Below are positions 1 through 7,763 of a stretch of DNA of 9,827 bases, in pieces. Where the stretch lies: positions 1-9,827 of the forward strand of contig JAHEZB010000040.1 in assembly GCA_023251285.1 (NCBI GenBank). The letters are read 5' to 3'. The stretch is from Chitinophagaceae bacterium (GTDB lineage: Bacteria; Bacteroidota; Bacteroidia; Chitinophagales; Chitinophagaceae). The number at the start of each line of letters is the position of its first letter. Position 1 is the stretch's first letter. The translations under genes and the position numbers were made by a program. The notes under the pieces were generated by a model. That model worked only from the letters and a program-made list of their open reading frames with translations. It had not been told where the DNA came from and made no database searches.

Positions 1-477
1 AGAAAATCACAGCCAAAAATGAAAATGGAGGAAACAGAAACTGTAAAAAGTTCTGTTCCTAAAAATGAAAATTCTTCTATTGCTGATTCAGAAATAAAAA
101 CACATCATTATATTACGCCGACATTAAAAGGTTTTGAAAAGCGCAGAACGGATATAGTAAAAACTATTGATATCGAACAGCCGACTTTTCATCTTGATTT
201 TTATGATAATGGAGAAATAGATGGAGATTCCATTACCGTTTTTTTCAATGGAAAAGTTGTTTTATCGCATCAAAGATTATCAGACAAACCAGTTTCGCTG
301 ACATTGACGCTTGATAAAAATGCACCGGAAAATATTGTTACAATGTACGCGGATAATCTCGGCACTATTCCTCCAAACACGGCACTGATGATCGTTACAG
401 ATGGTGGTAAAAGGTACGAAGTAAGAATGGAATCAGATTATGGAAAAAGTGGCAGCGTAATCTTCAAAGCAAAATAG
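1..477 (+). CDS. Hypothetical protein with C-terminal beta-rich domain, probably 5'-truncated by the window
   Basis: The reading frame is open from the first base, with no upstream stop, so this is probably the 3' end of a longer gene. A first ATG at 19 would give 152 residues with no signal peptide. From that ATG, residues 1-50 are a charged, Ser/Glu/Lys-rich linker. Residues about 55-152 form a compact domain predicted to be all beta strands, with FYDNGEIDGDSITVFFNGK, then NLGTIPPNTALMIV, and an ending GSVIFKAK. I recall similar C-terminal modules in uncharacterised, often exported Bacteroidota proteins, where they follow other domains; that is memory, not a search. No catalytic residues are apparent and I assign no function. 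A complete cytosolic gene starting at 19 cannot be excluded. A terminator-like hairpin starts 5 nt after the stop, so this gene likely ends its transcription unit. Confidence 0.7.
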   Translation, partial: RKSQPKMKMEETETVKSSVPKNENSSIADSEIKTHHYITPTLKGFEKRRTDIVKTIDIEQPTFHLDFYDNGEIDGDSITVFFNGKVVLSHQRLSDKPVSLTLTLDKNAPENIVTMYADNLGTIPPNTALMIVTDGGKRYEVRMESDYGKSGSVIFKAK

Positions 478-481
478 CTTC

Positions 482-517
482 AATGTCATGGTTCGAAATG
501 GATGGCATTTTTGTTTT
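482..517 (+). terminator. Probable intrinsic terminator after the first gene
   Basis: AATGTCAT (482-489) pairs with ATGGCATT (502-509) over 8 positions, including one G-U wobble, around a 12-nt loop. The tail TTTGTTTT (510-517) follows directly. The hairpin starts 5 nt after the TAG at 475-477, a normal place for a rho-independent terminator. The stem is only moderately GC-rich, so efficiency is uncertain. Confidence 0.55.
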
Positions 518-775
518 GCAAAAGCGTTTTTTATCAAGCTTTTTTAGGGAAACGATTATCATCTTATTCATTTGTTCCTTTTCGTCTTCTCTTTTTTAAA
601 ATAAGAATCTGTGCTATTTATTTCTTTGCTGTAAGTGTCATTGCTTCCGGGTAAACAACAAATAAGTCAAATTTCTATTTGGAATTAGAGCCACTGCACA
701 GCATTTGTATAACACATACTTTTACATGCTTGCATCCAATAATTAAAGCATTTTCTAACAATCAAATTTTATCCG

Positions 776-806
776 GTTGAATTAAAAATCCGTTTGTGTA
801 CTTTTG
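776..806 (+). promoter_or_regulatory. Bacteroidota-type promoter for the propeller-phosphatase gene
   Basis: GTTG (776-779), a 19-nt spacer, then TACTTTTG (799-806) fits the known Bacteroidota sigma-ABfr consensus TTTG-N19-TAnnTTTG, with a perfect -7 box and one mismatch in the -33 box. Transcription would start around 812-815, giving a short leader before the ATG at 831. The alternative TTG start at 804 lies inside the -7 box, so it would not be transcribed from this promoter. Confidence 0.6.
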
Positions 807-830
807 AAACTCATTTTAATTTTAAATCTA

Positions 831-3278
831 ATGAGCCGCAAAATCAATTATTGCATCAACCTGCTGATTTTCCTTTTTCTTTCTTCGCAGGTTATTGCAC
901 AATCTACATTTATTCCAAAAGCCGTTGAATTACCAAATGGATGGTCTCTGTCACCGGCGGGACGTGCATTGAACCTGAGCAGCGATCTGCCCTTAAACAT
1001 TGCTGTTTCACCTTCTAAAAAATACGCTGCAATTACTGATAATGGGAATGGAGTAGAGGGGATCGAATTGATAAATATTTCCAATAAAAAATTGTTATCC
1101 TTTACAAAGATCCGTTCCGCATGGGTTGGATTGGAATTTAGTCGCGACAATAAATATTTGTATGCGTCAACAGGAAATCGAAATATGATTTTACGATTTC
1201 AGGTAAGAAATGACGGCATTACTTTAAAAGATTCTATTGTTTTGGGAAAGCCGTGGCCCAATAAAATATGCATAACCGGAATCGCTTTAGACGATGCTAA
1301 TTCGCAGTTGTTTGCGGTTACAAAAGAAAATAACTCACTCTATGTTTGCGACACAAAAAATAATAAAATTGTGCGGCAAATTCGATTAAGTGCTGAAGCT
1401 TATACGTGTTTATTAAATCCTGCAAAAACACAACTTTATATTTCTTTGTGGGGTGGCGATAAAGTGATGATCTATGATGTAAAAAAAGGAGTGATCTCTG
1501 ATTCTGTTGCAACAGAAAGCCATCCAAATGATATGACTTTTACCAAAAATGGAAACTTTCTTTTTGTCGTCAATGCCAACAGTAACAGCGTTTCTGTTAT
1601 TGATACCAAAAAGAAAAAAGTGATTGAAACCCTTTCTGCAAGCCTTTTTCCAGATGCGCCAGCAGGAAGTACGACGAACAGTGTTGCTTTATCATCAGAT
1701 GATCAAACATTGTATATCGCTAATGCAGATAACAATTGCCTCGCAGTTTTTAATGTTTCAAAGCCGGGTTCATCGAGGTCGTACGGGTTTATACCTACCG
1801 GCTGGTATCCTACTTGTGTGCGGGTGGTTGGAAATACTCTTTTAGTTTCCAATGGAAAGGGATTTGAATCAATGGCAAATCCTTATGGCCCACAACCTGA
1901 TAATTCAAAAATCAAAACACCTTATCAAAAAGAAATCACTTCCGAAGGCAAACAAACTGTCCAATATATTGGTAGTTTATTTAAGGGTTCACTTTCATTT
2001 ATTCCGATACCAAAATTGAATGAACTGGAAAAATATTCTATACAGGTTTATAAAAATACTCCTTACAATAAAAATAAAGAAGCATTAGCAGCAGGTGAGT
2101 TTGGTAATCCGGTTCCACAAAAAGTGGGCGCTTCTTCTCCCATAAAATATGTTTTTTATGTTATCAAAGAAAACCGTACTTACGACCAGGTACTCGGTGA
2201 TATGAAAGAAGGAAACGGCGATAGTTCTTTATGTCTTTTTGGTGAAAAGATTACGCCGAACCTCCATGCTATAGCAAGAAATTTTGTGTTGCTTGATAAC
2301 TTTTATGATGATGCGGAAGTGAGTGCTGACGGGCACAACTGGAGCACCGCTGCTTATGCTACAGATTACGTTGAAAAAACATGGCCTACGAATTACAGCG
2401 GTCGCGGTGGCACTTATGATTACGAAGGAACACGGAAAATTGCCTATCCGGCAAAAGGATTTATCTGGGATTATTGTAAACGCGCCGGTATCAGTTATCG
2501 CAATTATGGCGAATTTGTTCATGATGGAAAAGAGCCGATTCTGCCTTCGATTCTTGGTCACTTTTGTCCGGGCTTTCCTGATTTTGATTTAAGTATCCAC
2601 GATGTTTACCGTGAAAAAATATGGGAACATGATTTTGATTCTTTAGTTGCAAACAATGATTTGCCAAAATTTTCGACCCTGCGTTTTCCGGACGATCACA
2701 CGAGCGGAATGAGGAAAGGAGCTTACACACCTTATGCAGCTGTAGCGGATAATGATCTGGCTGTTGGGCGATTTATTGAGCATATTTCGAATAGTCCTAT
2801 TTGGAAAGAGTCCGCTATTTTTATTGTGGAAGATGACGCGCAAAATGGTCCGGATCATGTGGATGCACATCGCTCCACTGCATATGTCATCGGGCCTTAT
2901 GTAAAACGCAATCATGTAGATCATACGATGTATTCTACTTCAGGATTGTTGAGAACGATGGAACTGATTCTTGGCTTGCCACCAATGAGCCAGTATGATG
3001 CAGCAGCAATGCCGCTATTCAGATCTTTTTCTGCTTCACCTGATTTTACAGCCTATAAAGCATTGCCATCTAATATAAATATTGATGAACGAAATACTGC
3101 CTGGAATAAATTGGCAAAAGAATCGGCAACATTTAACCTGGCTGTTGAAGACGCCGTGCCGGATGTGCCCTTTAATGAAGTAATCTGGAAAGCAATAAAA
3201 GGAGAAAACAGTGTGATGCCAACACCGCGCCACAGTGCATTTTTGAAATTGCAGGAAAAGGTGGATGATGATGATTAG
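831..3278 (+). CDS. Secreted YVTN beta-propeller / alkaline-phosphatase-superfamily phosphoesterase fusion
   Basis: An 815-residue exported protein with two domains. Residues 1-23 are a signal peptide (basic start, hydrophobic core LLIFLFL, likely cleavage VIA|QS). Residues about 35-355 form a YncE/YVTN-type beta-propeller with repeated blades such as LFVVNANSNSVSVIDTK and LYIANADNNCLAVFNV, closing with GWYP (324-327) and NGKG (341-344). Residues about 436-770 match the phosphoesterase family of phospholipase C and acid phosphatase AcpA (Pfam PF04185). Visible motifs are KENRTYD (446-452, E447/N448 likely metal ligands), SADGH (498-502) and EDDAQNGPDHVDAHR (667-681), whose D668, D669 and H676 resemble the family's metal site. 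The natural substrate is unknown; a phosphomonoester or phosphodiester is expected in the periplasm or outside the cell. I start at ATG 831 because it puts the signal peptide at the N-terminus and clears the promoter; a TTG at 804 would add nine residues. The gene is monocistronic, and its right neighbour converges on it. Confidence 0.93.
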   Translation: MSRKINYCINLLIFLFLSSQVIAQSTFIPKAVELPNGWSLSPAGRALNLSSDLPLNIAVSPSKKYAAITDNGNGVEGIELINISNKKLLSFTKIRSAWVGLEFSRDNKYLYASTGNRNMILRFQVRNDGITLKDSIVLGKPWPNKICITGIALDDANSQLFAVTKENNSLYVCDTKNNKIVRQIRLSAEAYTCLLNPAKTQLYISLWGGDKVMIYDVKKGVISDSVATESHPNDMTFTKNGNFLFVVNANSNSVSVIDTKKKKVIETLSASLFPDAPAGSTTNSVALSSDDQTLYIANADNNCLAVFNVSKPGSSRSYGFIPTGWYPTCVRVVGNTLLVSNGKGFESMANPYGPQPDNSKIKTPYQKEITSEGKQTVQYIGSLFKGSLSFIPIPKLNELEKYSIQVYKNTPYNKNKEALAAGEFGNPVPQKVGASSPIKYVFYVIKENRTYDQVLGDMKEGNGDSSLCLFGEKITPNLHAIARNFVLLDNFYDDAEVSADGHNWSTAAYATDYVEKTWPTNYSGRGGTYDYEGTRKIAYPAKGFIWDYCKRAGISYRNYGEFVHDGKEPILPSILGHFCPGFPDFDLSIHDVYREKIWEHDFDSLVANNDLPKFSTLRFPDDHTSGMRKGAYTPYAAVADNDLAVGRFIEHISNSPIWKESAIFIVEDDAQNGPDHVDAHRSTAYVIGPYVKRNHVDHTMYSTSGLLRTMELILGLPPMSQYDAAAMPLFRSFSASPDFTAYKALPSNINIDERNTAWNKLAKESATFNLAVEDAVPDVPFNEVIWKAIKGENSVMPTPRHSAFLKLQEKVDDDD

Positions 3279-3298
3279 GTTTCTTATTATCGAAATTA

Positions 3299-3327
3299 AA
3301 ATCAGTAAAATAAATTAAGACTGATTT
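3299..3327. terminator. Possible bidirectional terminator between convergent genes
   Basis: AAATCAGT (3299-3306) and ACTGATTT (3320-3327) form a perfect 8-bp stem with a 13-nt AT-rich loop. It sits in the 77-nt gap between two converging genes and is T-rich downstream on both strands (CTAATTTTAG on +, TAATTTCG on -). The stem is weak and has no long U-tract, so this is tentative. Confidence 0.35.
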
Positions 3328-3355
3328 CTAATTTTAGCAGAGATCTGTTAATAAA

Positions 3356-5500
3356 TTAAGGAATTCCTACAGTTTTTTTCATGCCGGTAAATACTGTTTT
3401 CCAAACCAAATTAAAAAAGGATTTGTAGATATTTCTTTTATATTCAGCATTTACTTTTCGAAGGCCCGAAGCGCCGGGATTATTATTCTGAAGGACCAGG
3501 TTTGCAGCCAGACTTGCAAATCCTCTTTTCTTCACCTCTTTTGTATTTTTATCCCGTTTTAAAACGTCCACTTTCAAATCATCATATTTCATAACAAAAT
3601 CTCCTTCAGCGTTTGCATCGTTTCCTTTAAAACTAAAATCAATCGAATTAATTTTACCTGAATTGATTTTGATTAACGCCATTGGTATAGAGACTTTATT
3701 CAGAATAGATGCATCAAACTCGGCAGTATGCCCGTTTGTAAAGAAATCGCCGTCATTGCTATTTAATACGAATTTAAAATTTCCTGTTATTGGAATTGAA
3801 TTTAAAACGTTGGATTCGAAAGCAATATTGAGCTGATTATTTTTTTGAATTGCCTGCGGCACATTGGTAATATTAGTAATGTTCAATTTGGAATCATTAA
3901 AAGTAATGATTCCCACACTGTCGCTCACGGTTTCATTTTCCTTGTATTCAATGTAGGCGTTTCTTAAAGTAGCGGTGGAAATATTTATTGGAACTTTCAT
4001 TTCTTGAAGTAACTGAGACGGATAATTTCCTACTTTGCTTTTTTGTCGAAGAGGCTTGTGAAGGTCATGATATATTTTTGCCACTGTGTTGTCAATTATC
4101 AAATTTGAAGCGGTTAATTTTTTATCCAATAAGTCATTCATGACAATATTTTTCAACGAAATTCCCTTCAGATGCACATCATACCTGTCTGTTTGATAAT
4201 TAAATTTATTGGCAAACTGATGTTCGCCGGCAAAGGGAATAATATCAAATGATTGGATATTTAATTGGCGGTGCAAAGAATTTACGGTGATATTTCCTGA
4301 ATTAAAAGAGTAAAGTCCATCCTTACTTTTCACGGATAAACTGCTTAATGAAACCTGAGCTTCTTTTGTAAAATCCATGGGATGCATTTCCAATTCAATG
4401 ATCTGATCTGCTTTTACTTCATTTATCTCTAAGGAAATATTTCCAACCGAATAATTGCTTTTTGCAAAAGGAACAAAAGATACTTTTGGAAAATCAAGAT
4501 GCTTCATGTACACACCGTAAACATTCACAAAACCCGTACTGTCGGCGCTTTTTGTTTTTTTAATCGTACTAGTTTTTAAAGCCGGAAGTGGCAATTGATA
4601 CAAAATAATATTGTTGCACAAAATAGTATCAATGACCAGGTTTTTATTTTTTACGATTTCGTTTGAATTCACGCCATTTAGAGTCAGGCCTTTTGCATCT
4701 AACAGGCGGATAGAAGCGGATGTGTCATTTTCAAATCTGTCCACGGAGATCTGATCGAATAAAAGTTGTTTTTGTTTCCCTAAAAAATGCACTTTTTTCA
4801 ACGAAAGTTCCCTGCGGTTATGGTTATACGAAAAAAAGGAATCAACGGTAAAAGCGGCTTGTCTGCAAAACAAAATTCTTGTGGTATCCAGGTGATGGGT
4901 GCTGTCAATTAAAATATCCTGCAGAAGCAACTTCCCGTTTATGAAATCAAAATTTTTGGTTTTTTTAAAAAAATCAATTCCGGTTGCATTCAGATTATTT
5001 ATAAAAACAAACCCGACTTTTATGAAATCGAGTTTACCCAAAATTTGTTTATAAATTTCATTCGCCTCGACTTGGATCTTGGTTGTTTTTTGCAGTGCTT
5101 TCAGCGAATAAAGGATAATGTCGGGATTATCGATTATGACAGAATCGCCTTGAAGTGCGCTTCCTTCTAACGCTTTTGCTGTTTTCACGCCGGTTACTGT
5201 CAATGATTTTATTGTAACATCCATTAAGAAATCGGGCATATTTTCCCCAGACAAATTTTTAGCACGACTGGTATCTGGAATAATACGGATGTTTTTAATC
5301 GATGCATCTCCGGTTGCTTCATTAAAAGAAAGCGAGTCATATTGGACCGTATATAAACTGTCGGTGTGCTGCGCAACCTTTGCGGACAGGCCGTTTTCAA
5401 TTATTTTGTATTTAAACTTTTGCCAGATAACAGCTCCAATAACAATTAGTAGCAAAATAGCCGCAAGAATAAACAATAATTTTCTAGATAATCTTTTCAT
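3356..5500 (-). CDS. Membrane-anchored AsmA-like protein of unknown function
   Basis: A 714-residue protein with a short basic N-terminus (MKRLSRK), one transmembrane helix at about residues 8-26, and a long non-cytoplasmic region with no further membrane segment. The rest is dominated by short alternating hydrophobic/polar beta strands separated by Asn/Asp turns, for example LTASNLIIDNTVAKIYHD and INISTATLRNAYIEYKE. This layout is typical of AsmA/TamB/DUF748-like envelope proteins, several of which act as bridges moving phospholipid between membranes. The C-terminus (about 680-714) is basic and aromatic, with SFFNLVWKTVFTGMKKTVG. I see no enzyme motif. The family link rests on architecture and composition, so the lipid-transport role is inference. 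Start is ATG at 5498-5500, directly before the membrane anchor. It is transcribed divergently from the carboxylase gene (86-nt gap); a weak -7-like box, TTCATTTG, lies on this strand at 5525-5532. Confidence 0.85.
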   Translation of the reverse strand: MKRLSRKLLFILAAILLLIVIGAVIWQKFKYKIIENGLSAKVAQHTDSLYTVQYDSLSFNEATGDASIKNIRIIPDTSRAKNLSGENMPDFLMDVTIKSLTVTGVKTAKALEGSALQGDSVIIDNPDIILYSLKALQKTTKIQVEANEIYKQILGKLDFIKVGFVFINNLNATGIDFFKKTKNFDFINGKLLLQDILIDSTHHLDTTRILFCRQAAFTVDSFFSYNHNRRELSLKKVHFLGKQKQLLFDQISVDRFENDTSASIRLLDAKGLTLNGVNSNEIVKNKNLVIDTILCNNIILYQLPLPALKTSTIKKTKSADSTGFVNVYGVYMKHLDFPKVSFVPFAKSNYSVGNISLEINEVKADQIIELEMHPMDFTKEAQVSLSSLSVKSKDGLYSFNSGNITVNSLHRQLNIQSFDIIPFAGEHQFANKFNYQTDRYDVHLKGISLKNIVMNDLLDKKLTASNLIIDNTVAKIYHDLHKPLRQKSKVGNYPSQLLQEMKVPINISTATLRNAYIEYKENETVSDSVGIITFNDSKLNITNITNVPQAIQKNNQLNIAFESNVLNSIPITGNFKFVLNSNDGDFFTNGHTAEFDASILNKVSIPMALIKINSGKINSIDFSFKGNDANAEGDFVMKYDDLKVDVLKRDKNTKEVKKRGFASLAANLVLQNNNPGASGLRKVNAEYKRNIYKSFFNLVWKTVFTGMKKTVGIP

Positions 5501-5560
5501 ATAACAAAATGCTTTCGTTTAATGCAAATGAAGCACCAATTTAAATAAAAATTAAAGTTT

Positions 5561-5568
5561 TAGATTTG
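5561..5568 (+). promoter_or_regulatory. Promoter -7 box for the acyl-CoA carboxylase gene
   Basis: TAGATTTG is a perfect match to the Bacteroidota -7 element TAnnTTTG. It ends 18 nt before the ATG at 5587, much as the box upstream of the gene at 831 does. No good TTTG -33 box lies at 19-20 nt spacing; TTTA at 5540-5543 is 17 nt away. The support is therefore mainly the -7 box and its position. Confidence 0.45.
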
Positions 5569-5586
5569 ACATTAATACATAAACTT

Positions 5587-7215
5587 ATGAATATAGACTT
5601 AAACAAAAATGAGGATGCTAATAAAATCGCCTGGAGTAATGTTAAAACATTATTAGATAAAATAGAAGAAGGCGGTGGGAAAAAGGCGATACAAAAGCAA
5701 AAGGAACGGAATAAATTGACAGCCCGCGAGCGCATACAATACCTCGCCGACAAAGACAAAATGTTTATAGAAATTGGTGCTTTTGCCGGTTATGGAATGT
5801 ATGAAGAGTACGGTGGGTGTCCGGCTGGAGGTACTGTTGCCGGCGTTGGATATGTTGGAGGCAAACAATGTGTTATTGTTGCAAACGACCAAACTGTAAA
5901 AGCAGGAGCGTGGTTTCCGATCACCGGAAAGAAGAATTTGCGCATGCAGGAAATTGCCATGGAAAACAATCTTCCAATCATTTATTTAGTAGATAGTGCA
6001 GGAGTCTTTTTGCCGATGCAGGACGAAATTTTTCCTGACAAAGAACACTTCGGAAGAATTTTTCGAAACAATGCAAGAATGAGTGCAATGGGAATTACAC
6101 AGATAGCTGCGGTGATGGGCCCCTGTGTTGCCGGCGGCGCTTATCTTCCTATTATGAGCGATGAAACAATTATGGTAGAAGGCCATGGCTCTATTTTTTT
6201 AGCAGGACCTTATTTGGTAAAAGCGGCGATTGGAGAAACGACAGATAATGAAACTTTAGGTGGAGCTGCAACCCATACAGAAATCAGTGGAATCGCAGAT
6301 TATAAATTCGAAACAGAAGAAGCTTGTTTGGATTGTATAAAAGACATTATTTCAAAACTTGCCGATACTGCAAAAGCGGGATTCAACAGAATCGCGCCAA
6401 TCACTCCTTCTAAAGAACCATCAGAAGTTTATTCCATTTTTCCGGAAGGAAATTTAAAACCTTATGATATGCATGAAATAATCCAAACGATTGTAGATGC
6501 ATCATCTTTTATAGAATTTAAAAAAGATTACGGCAAAACTCTTATCTGTGGCTATGCACGCATTGACGGATGGGCAGTAGGGATTGTGGCGAACCAAAGA
6601 TTGAATATTAAAAATAAAAAAGGCGAAATGCAGATTGGAGGCGTAATCTATAACGATAGCGCGGATAAAGGAGCACGGTTTATCATGAATTGCAATCAGA
6701 AAAAAATCCCGCTAATATTTTTACAGGATATTACCGGCTTCATGGTTGGGACCAGGAGCGAACATTCGGGAATTATAAAAGACGGTGCTAAAATGGTAAA
6801 TGCGGTGGCAAATTCCGTTGTTCCGAAAATTACTTTCATTCTCGGTAACTCTTATGGAGCTGGTAATTACGCAATGTGCGGTAAAGCTTATGATCCAAGG
6901 TTTATTTATGCGTGGCCTTCCGCTAAAATTGCGGTAATGGGAGGGGAGCAGGCTGCGAAAACTTTATTGCAAATAGAAGTGGCTTCTTTGAAAGCAAAAG
7001 GAAAAGAAATTACTGCTGAGAATGAACAAAATCTTTTAAAAGAAATGATGGATAAATATGCGACACAAACTACTGCTGTTTATGCAGCATCCCGCTTGTG
7101 GGTGGATGCAATTATTGATCCGCAGAAAACAAGAAAAATCATTTCTGAAAATTTATCCGCCGCTAATCATAACCCCAAAATAGAAGAATTTAAAACAGGC
7201 GTGTTGCAGGTATAA
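5587..7215 (+). CDS. Acyl-CoA carboxylase carboxyltransferase (beta) subunit, methylcrotonyl-CoA carboxylase type
   Basis: A 542-residue cytosolic protein. It carries out the second half-reaction of a biotin-dependent carboxylase, moving CO2 from carboxybiotin to an acyl-CoA. The N-domain (about 20-280) contains LTARERI, AGYGMYEEYGG, VKAGAWFPITGKK, QDEIFPDKEHFGRIF and GPCVAGGAYLPIMSDE. The C-domain (about 300-540) contains FLQDITGFMVG, GNSYGAGNYAMCG and AVMGGEQAA. The Gly-rich turns at 182-186 (AGGAY) and 424-428 (GAGNY) are where the family forms its oxyanion holes. QDE.FPD.EHFGRIF and GNYAMCG are hallmarks of the methylcrotonyl/geranyl-CoA carboxylase branch, not the propionyl-CoA branch, and the length fits; leucine breakdown is the likely pathway, though exact substrate is inferred. 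No biotin carboxylase or biotin-carrier subunit lies in the window, so its partner must be encoded elsewhere. Start ATG 5587 is preferred over an upstream TTG at 5566, which lies in the promoter box. Confidence 0.93.
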   Translation: MNIDLNKNEDANKIAWSNVKTLLDKIEEGGGKKAIQKQKERNKLTARERIQYLADKDKMFIEIGAFAGYGMYEEYGGCPAGGTVAGVGYVGGKQCVIVANDQTVKAGAWFPITGKKNLRMQEIAMENNLPIIYLVDSAGVFLPMQDEIFPDKEHFGRIFRNNARMSAMGITQIAAVMGPCVAGGAYLPIMSDETIMVEGHGSIFLAGPYLVKAAIGETTDNETLGGAATHTEISGIADYKFETEEACLDCIKDIISKLADTAKAGFNRIAPITPSKEPSEVYSIFPEGNLKPYDMHEIIQTIVDASSFIEFKKDYGKTLICGYARIDGWAVGIVANQRLNIKNKKGEMQIGGVIYNDSADKGARFIMNCNQKKIPLIFLQDITGFMVGTRSEHSGIIKDGAKMVNAVANSVVPKITFILGNSYGAGNYAMCGKAYDPRFIYAWPSAKIAVMGGEQAAKTLLQIEVASLKAKGKEITAENEQNLLKEMMDKYATQTTAVYAASRLWVDAIIDPQKTRKIISENLSAANHNPKIEEFKTGVLQV

Positions 7216-7403
7216 TTTTTTAAATTTTTAACTACTAATCGTTTATATAGTACAACTACTACAGAGTAAAATAAAAGTTATCTAATTTTTTTTAATTAAA
7301 CGAAACATATTTATTATAAATCGGACTTCTGTTGAACAATATCTATTAAATTTGCTAATTATTTAAAAATTTTCGAAGTTTGCTTAAACAGTAATTTTAC
7401 GGT

Positions 7404-7435
7404 ATTGCAAATTTAAAAATTGCACTCTATGTTTG
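7404..7435 (+). promoter_or_regulatory. Candidate promoter far upstream of the small secreted protein
   Basis: ATTG (7404-7407), a 20-nt spacer and TATGTTTG (7428-7435) resemble the Bacteroidota promoter consensus. Transcription would begin near 7442, leaving about 320 nt of leader before the ATG at 7764, or producing a separate untranslated RNA. Chance matches are common in such AT-rich DNA. Confidence 0.35.
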
Positions 7436-7704
7436 CACCAGGAATTTTGAATCACTGTTTTACAAATTCATTTTTCTAAAAGCCAATCCTGCATATTCTG
7501 AAGATCAACCGGATCATTAATCAGATTTTAAACCTCAAACACAAGGAATGAATTTCAATTTTACTTCTGTAAATAAGTATCACTATTTGCTTACTTACTT
7601 TAATTTTTCAAATGATTTACGAGTTAACCAGCGCTCCATTTAAAAAAAAGTAAACCTCATTTCCCCTTGTATAGAGAATTTTAAATCTAACGTATAAGTC
7701 CAAA

Positions 7705-7735
7705 TTTGTTGAAGCCTAAATTCTAATATTCATTG
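7705..7735 (+). promoter_or_regulatory. Weak proximal promoter candidate for the small secreted protein
   Basis: TTTG (7705-7708), then 19 nt, then ATTCATTG (7728-7735). The -33 box is perfect, but the -7 box misses three of the six consensus positions. Its distance to the ATG (28 nt) resembles that of the other promoters in the window, so it competes with the distal candidate ending at 7435. Confidence 0.25.
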
Positions 7736-7763
7736 TAAAAATTAATTTTAAAAAAATTAAACA

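Larger units (their letters stand above)
478..830. other. Intergenic region, no gene seen
   Basis: About 350 nt between the first gene and the propeller-phosphatase gene. It holds a probable terminator at its left end and a Bacteroidota-type promoter at its right end. The middle (about 550-770) is AT-rich, has stops in all frames, and shows no reading frame or structure I can support. Confidence 0.6.
7216..7763. other. 548-nt AT-rich intergenic region with promoter-like boxes
   Basis: No convincing gene. It lies between the carboxylase and the small secreted protein. Perfect TAnnTTTG boxes occur on + at 7347-7354 (TAAATTTG, no -33 partner) and 7428-7435 (TATGTTTG, with ATTG 20 nt upstream). 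TTTGC recurs several times (for example 7351, 7432 and 7584). No clear intrinsic terminator follows the carboxylase stop. The longest open stretch I noticed, 31 codons from 7548, has no supporting features. Confidence 0.5.

Noticed and set aside
520..545. AAAAGC/GCTTTT second hairpin downstream of the first gene
   Set aside because: The stem has only two GC pairs and lies in homopolymeric A/T DNA; the hairpin at 482-509 explains termination better.
848..3233. Several reading frames of 65-110 codons on both strands inside the propeller-phosphatase gene
   Set aside because: They overlap a gene with clear domain motifs, and their translations show no signal peptide, domain or sensible composition.
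5289..6186. Short frames overlapping the AsmA-like and carboxylase genes
   Set aside because: They are antisense or out-of-frame shadows of well-supported genes.
7351..7588. Recurring TTTGC words suggesting an iteron or repeat array
   Set aside because: Spacing is irregular and flanks are not conserved, so this is expected from the base composition.
7548..7643. A 31-codon frame starting at an ATG preceded by AGGA
   Set aside because: It is too short, has no recognisable features, and Shine-Dalgarno-like sequences are not informative in Bacteroidota.
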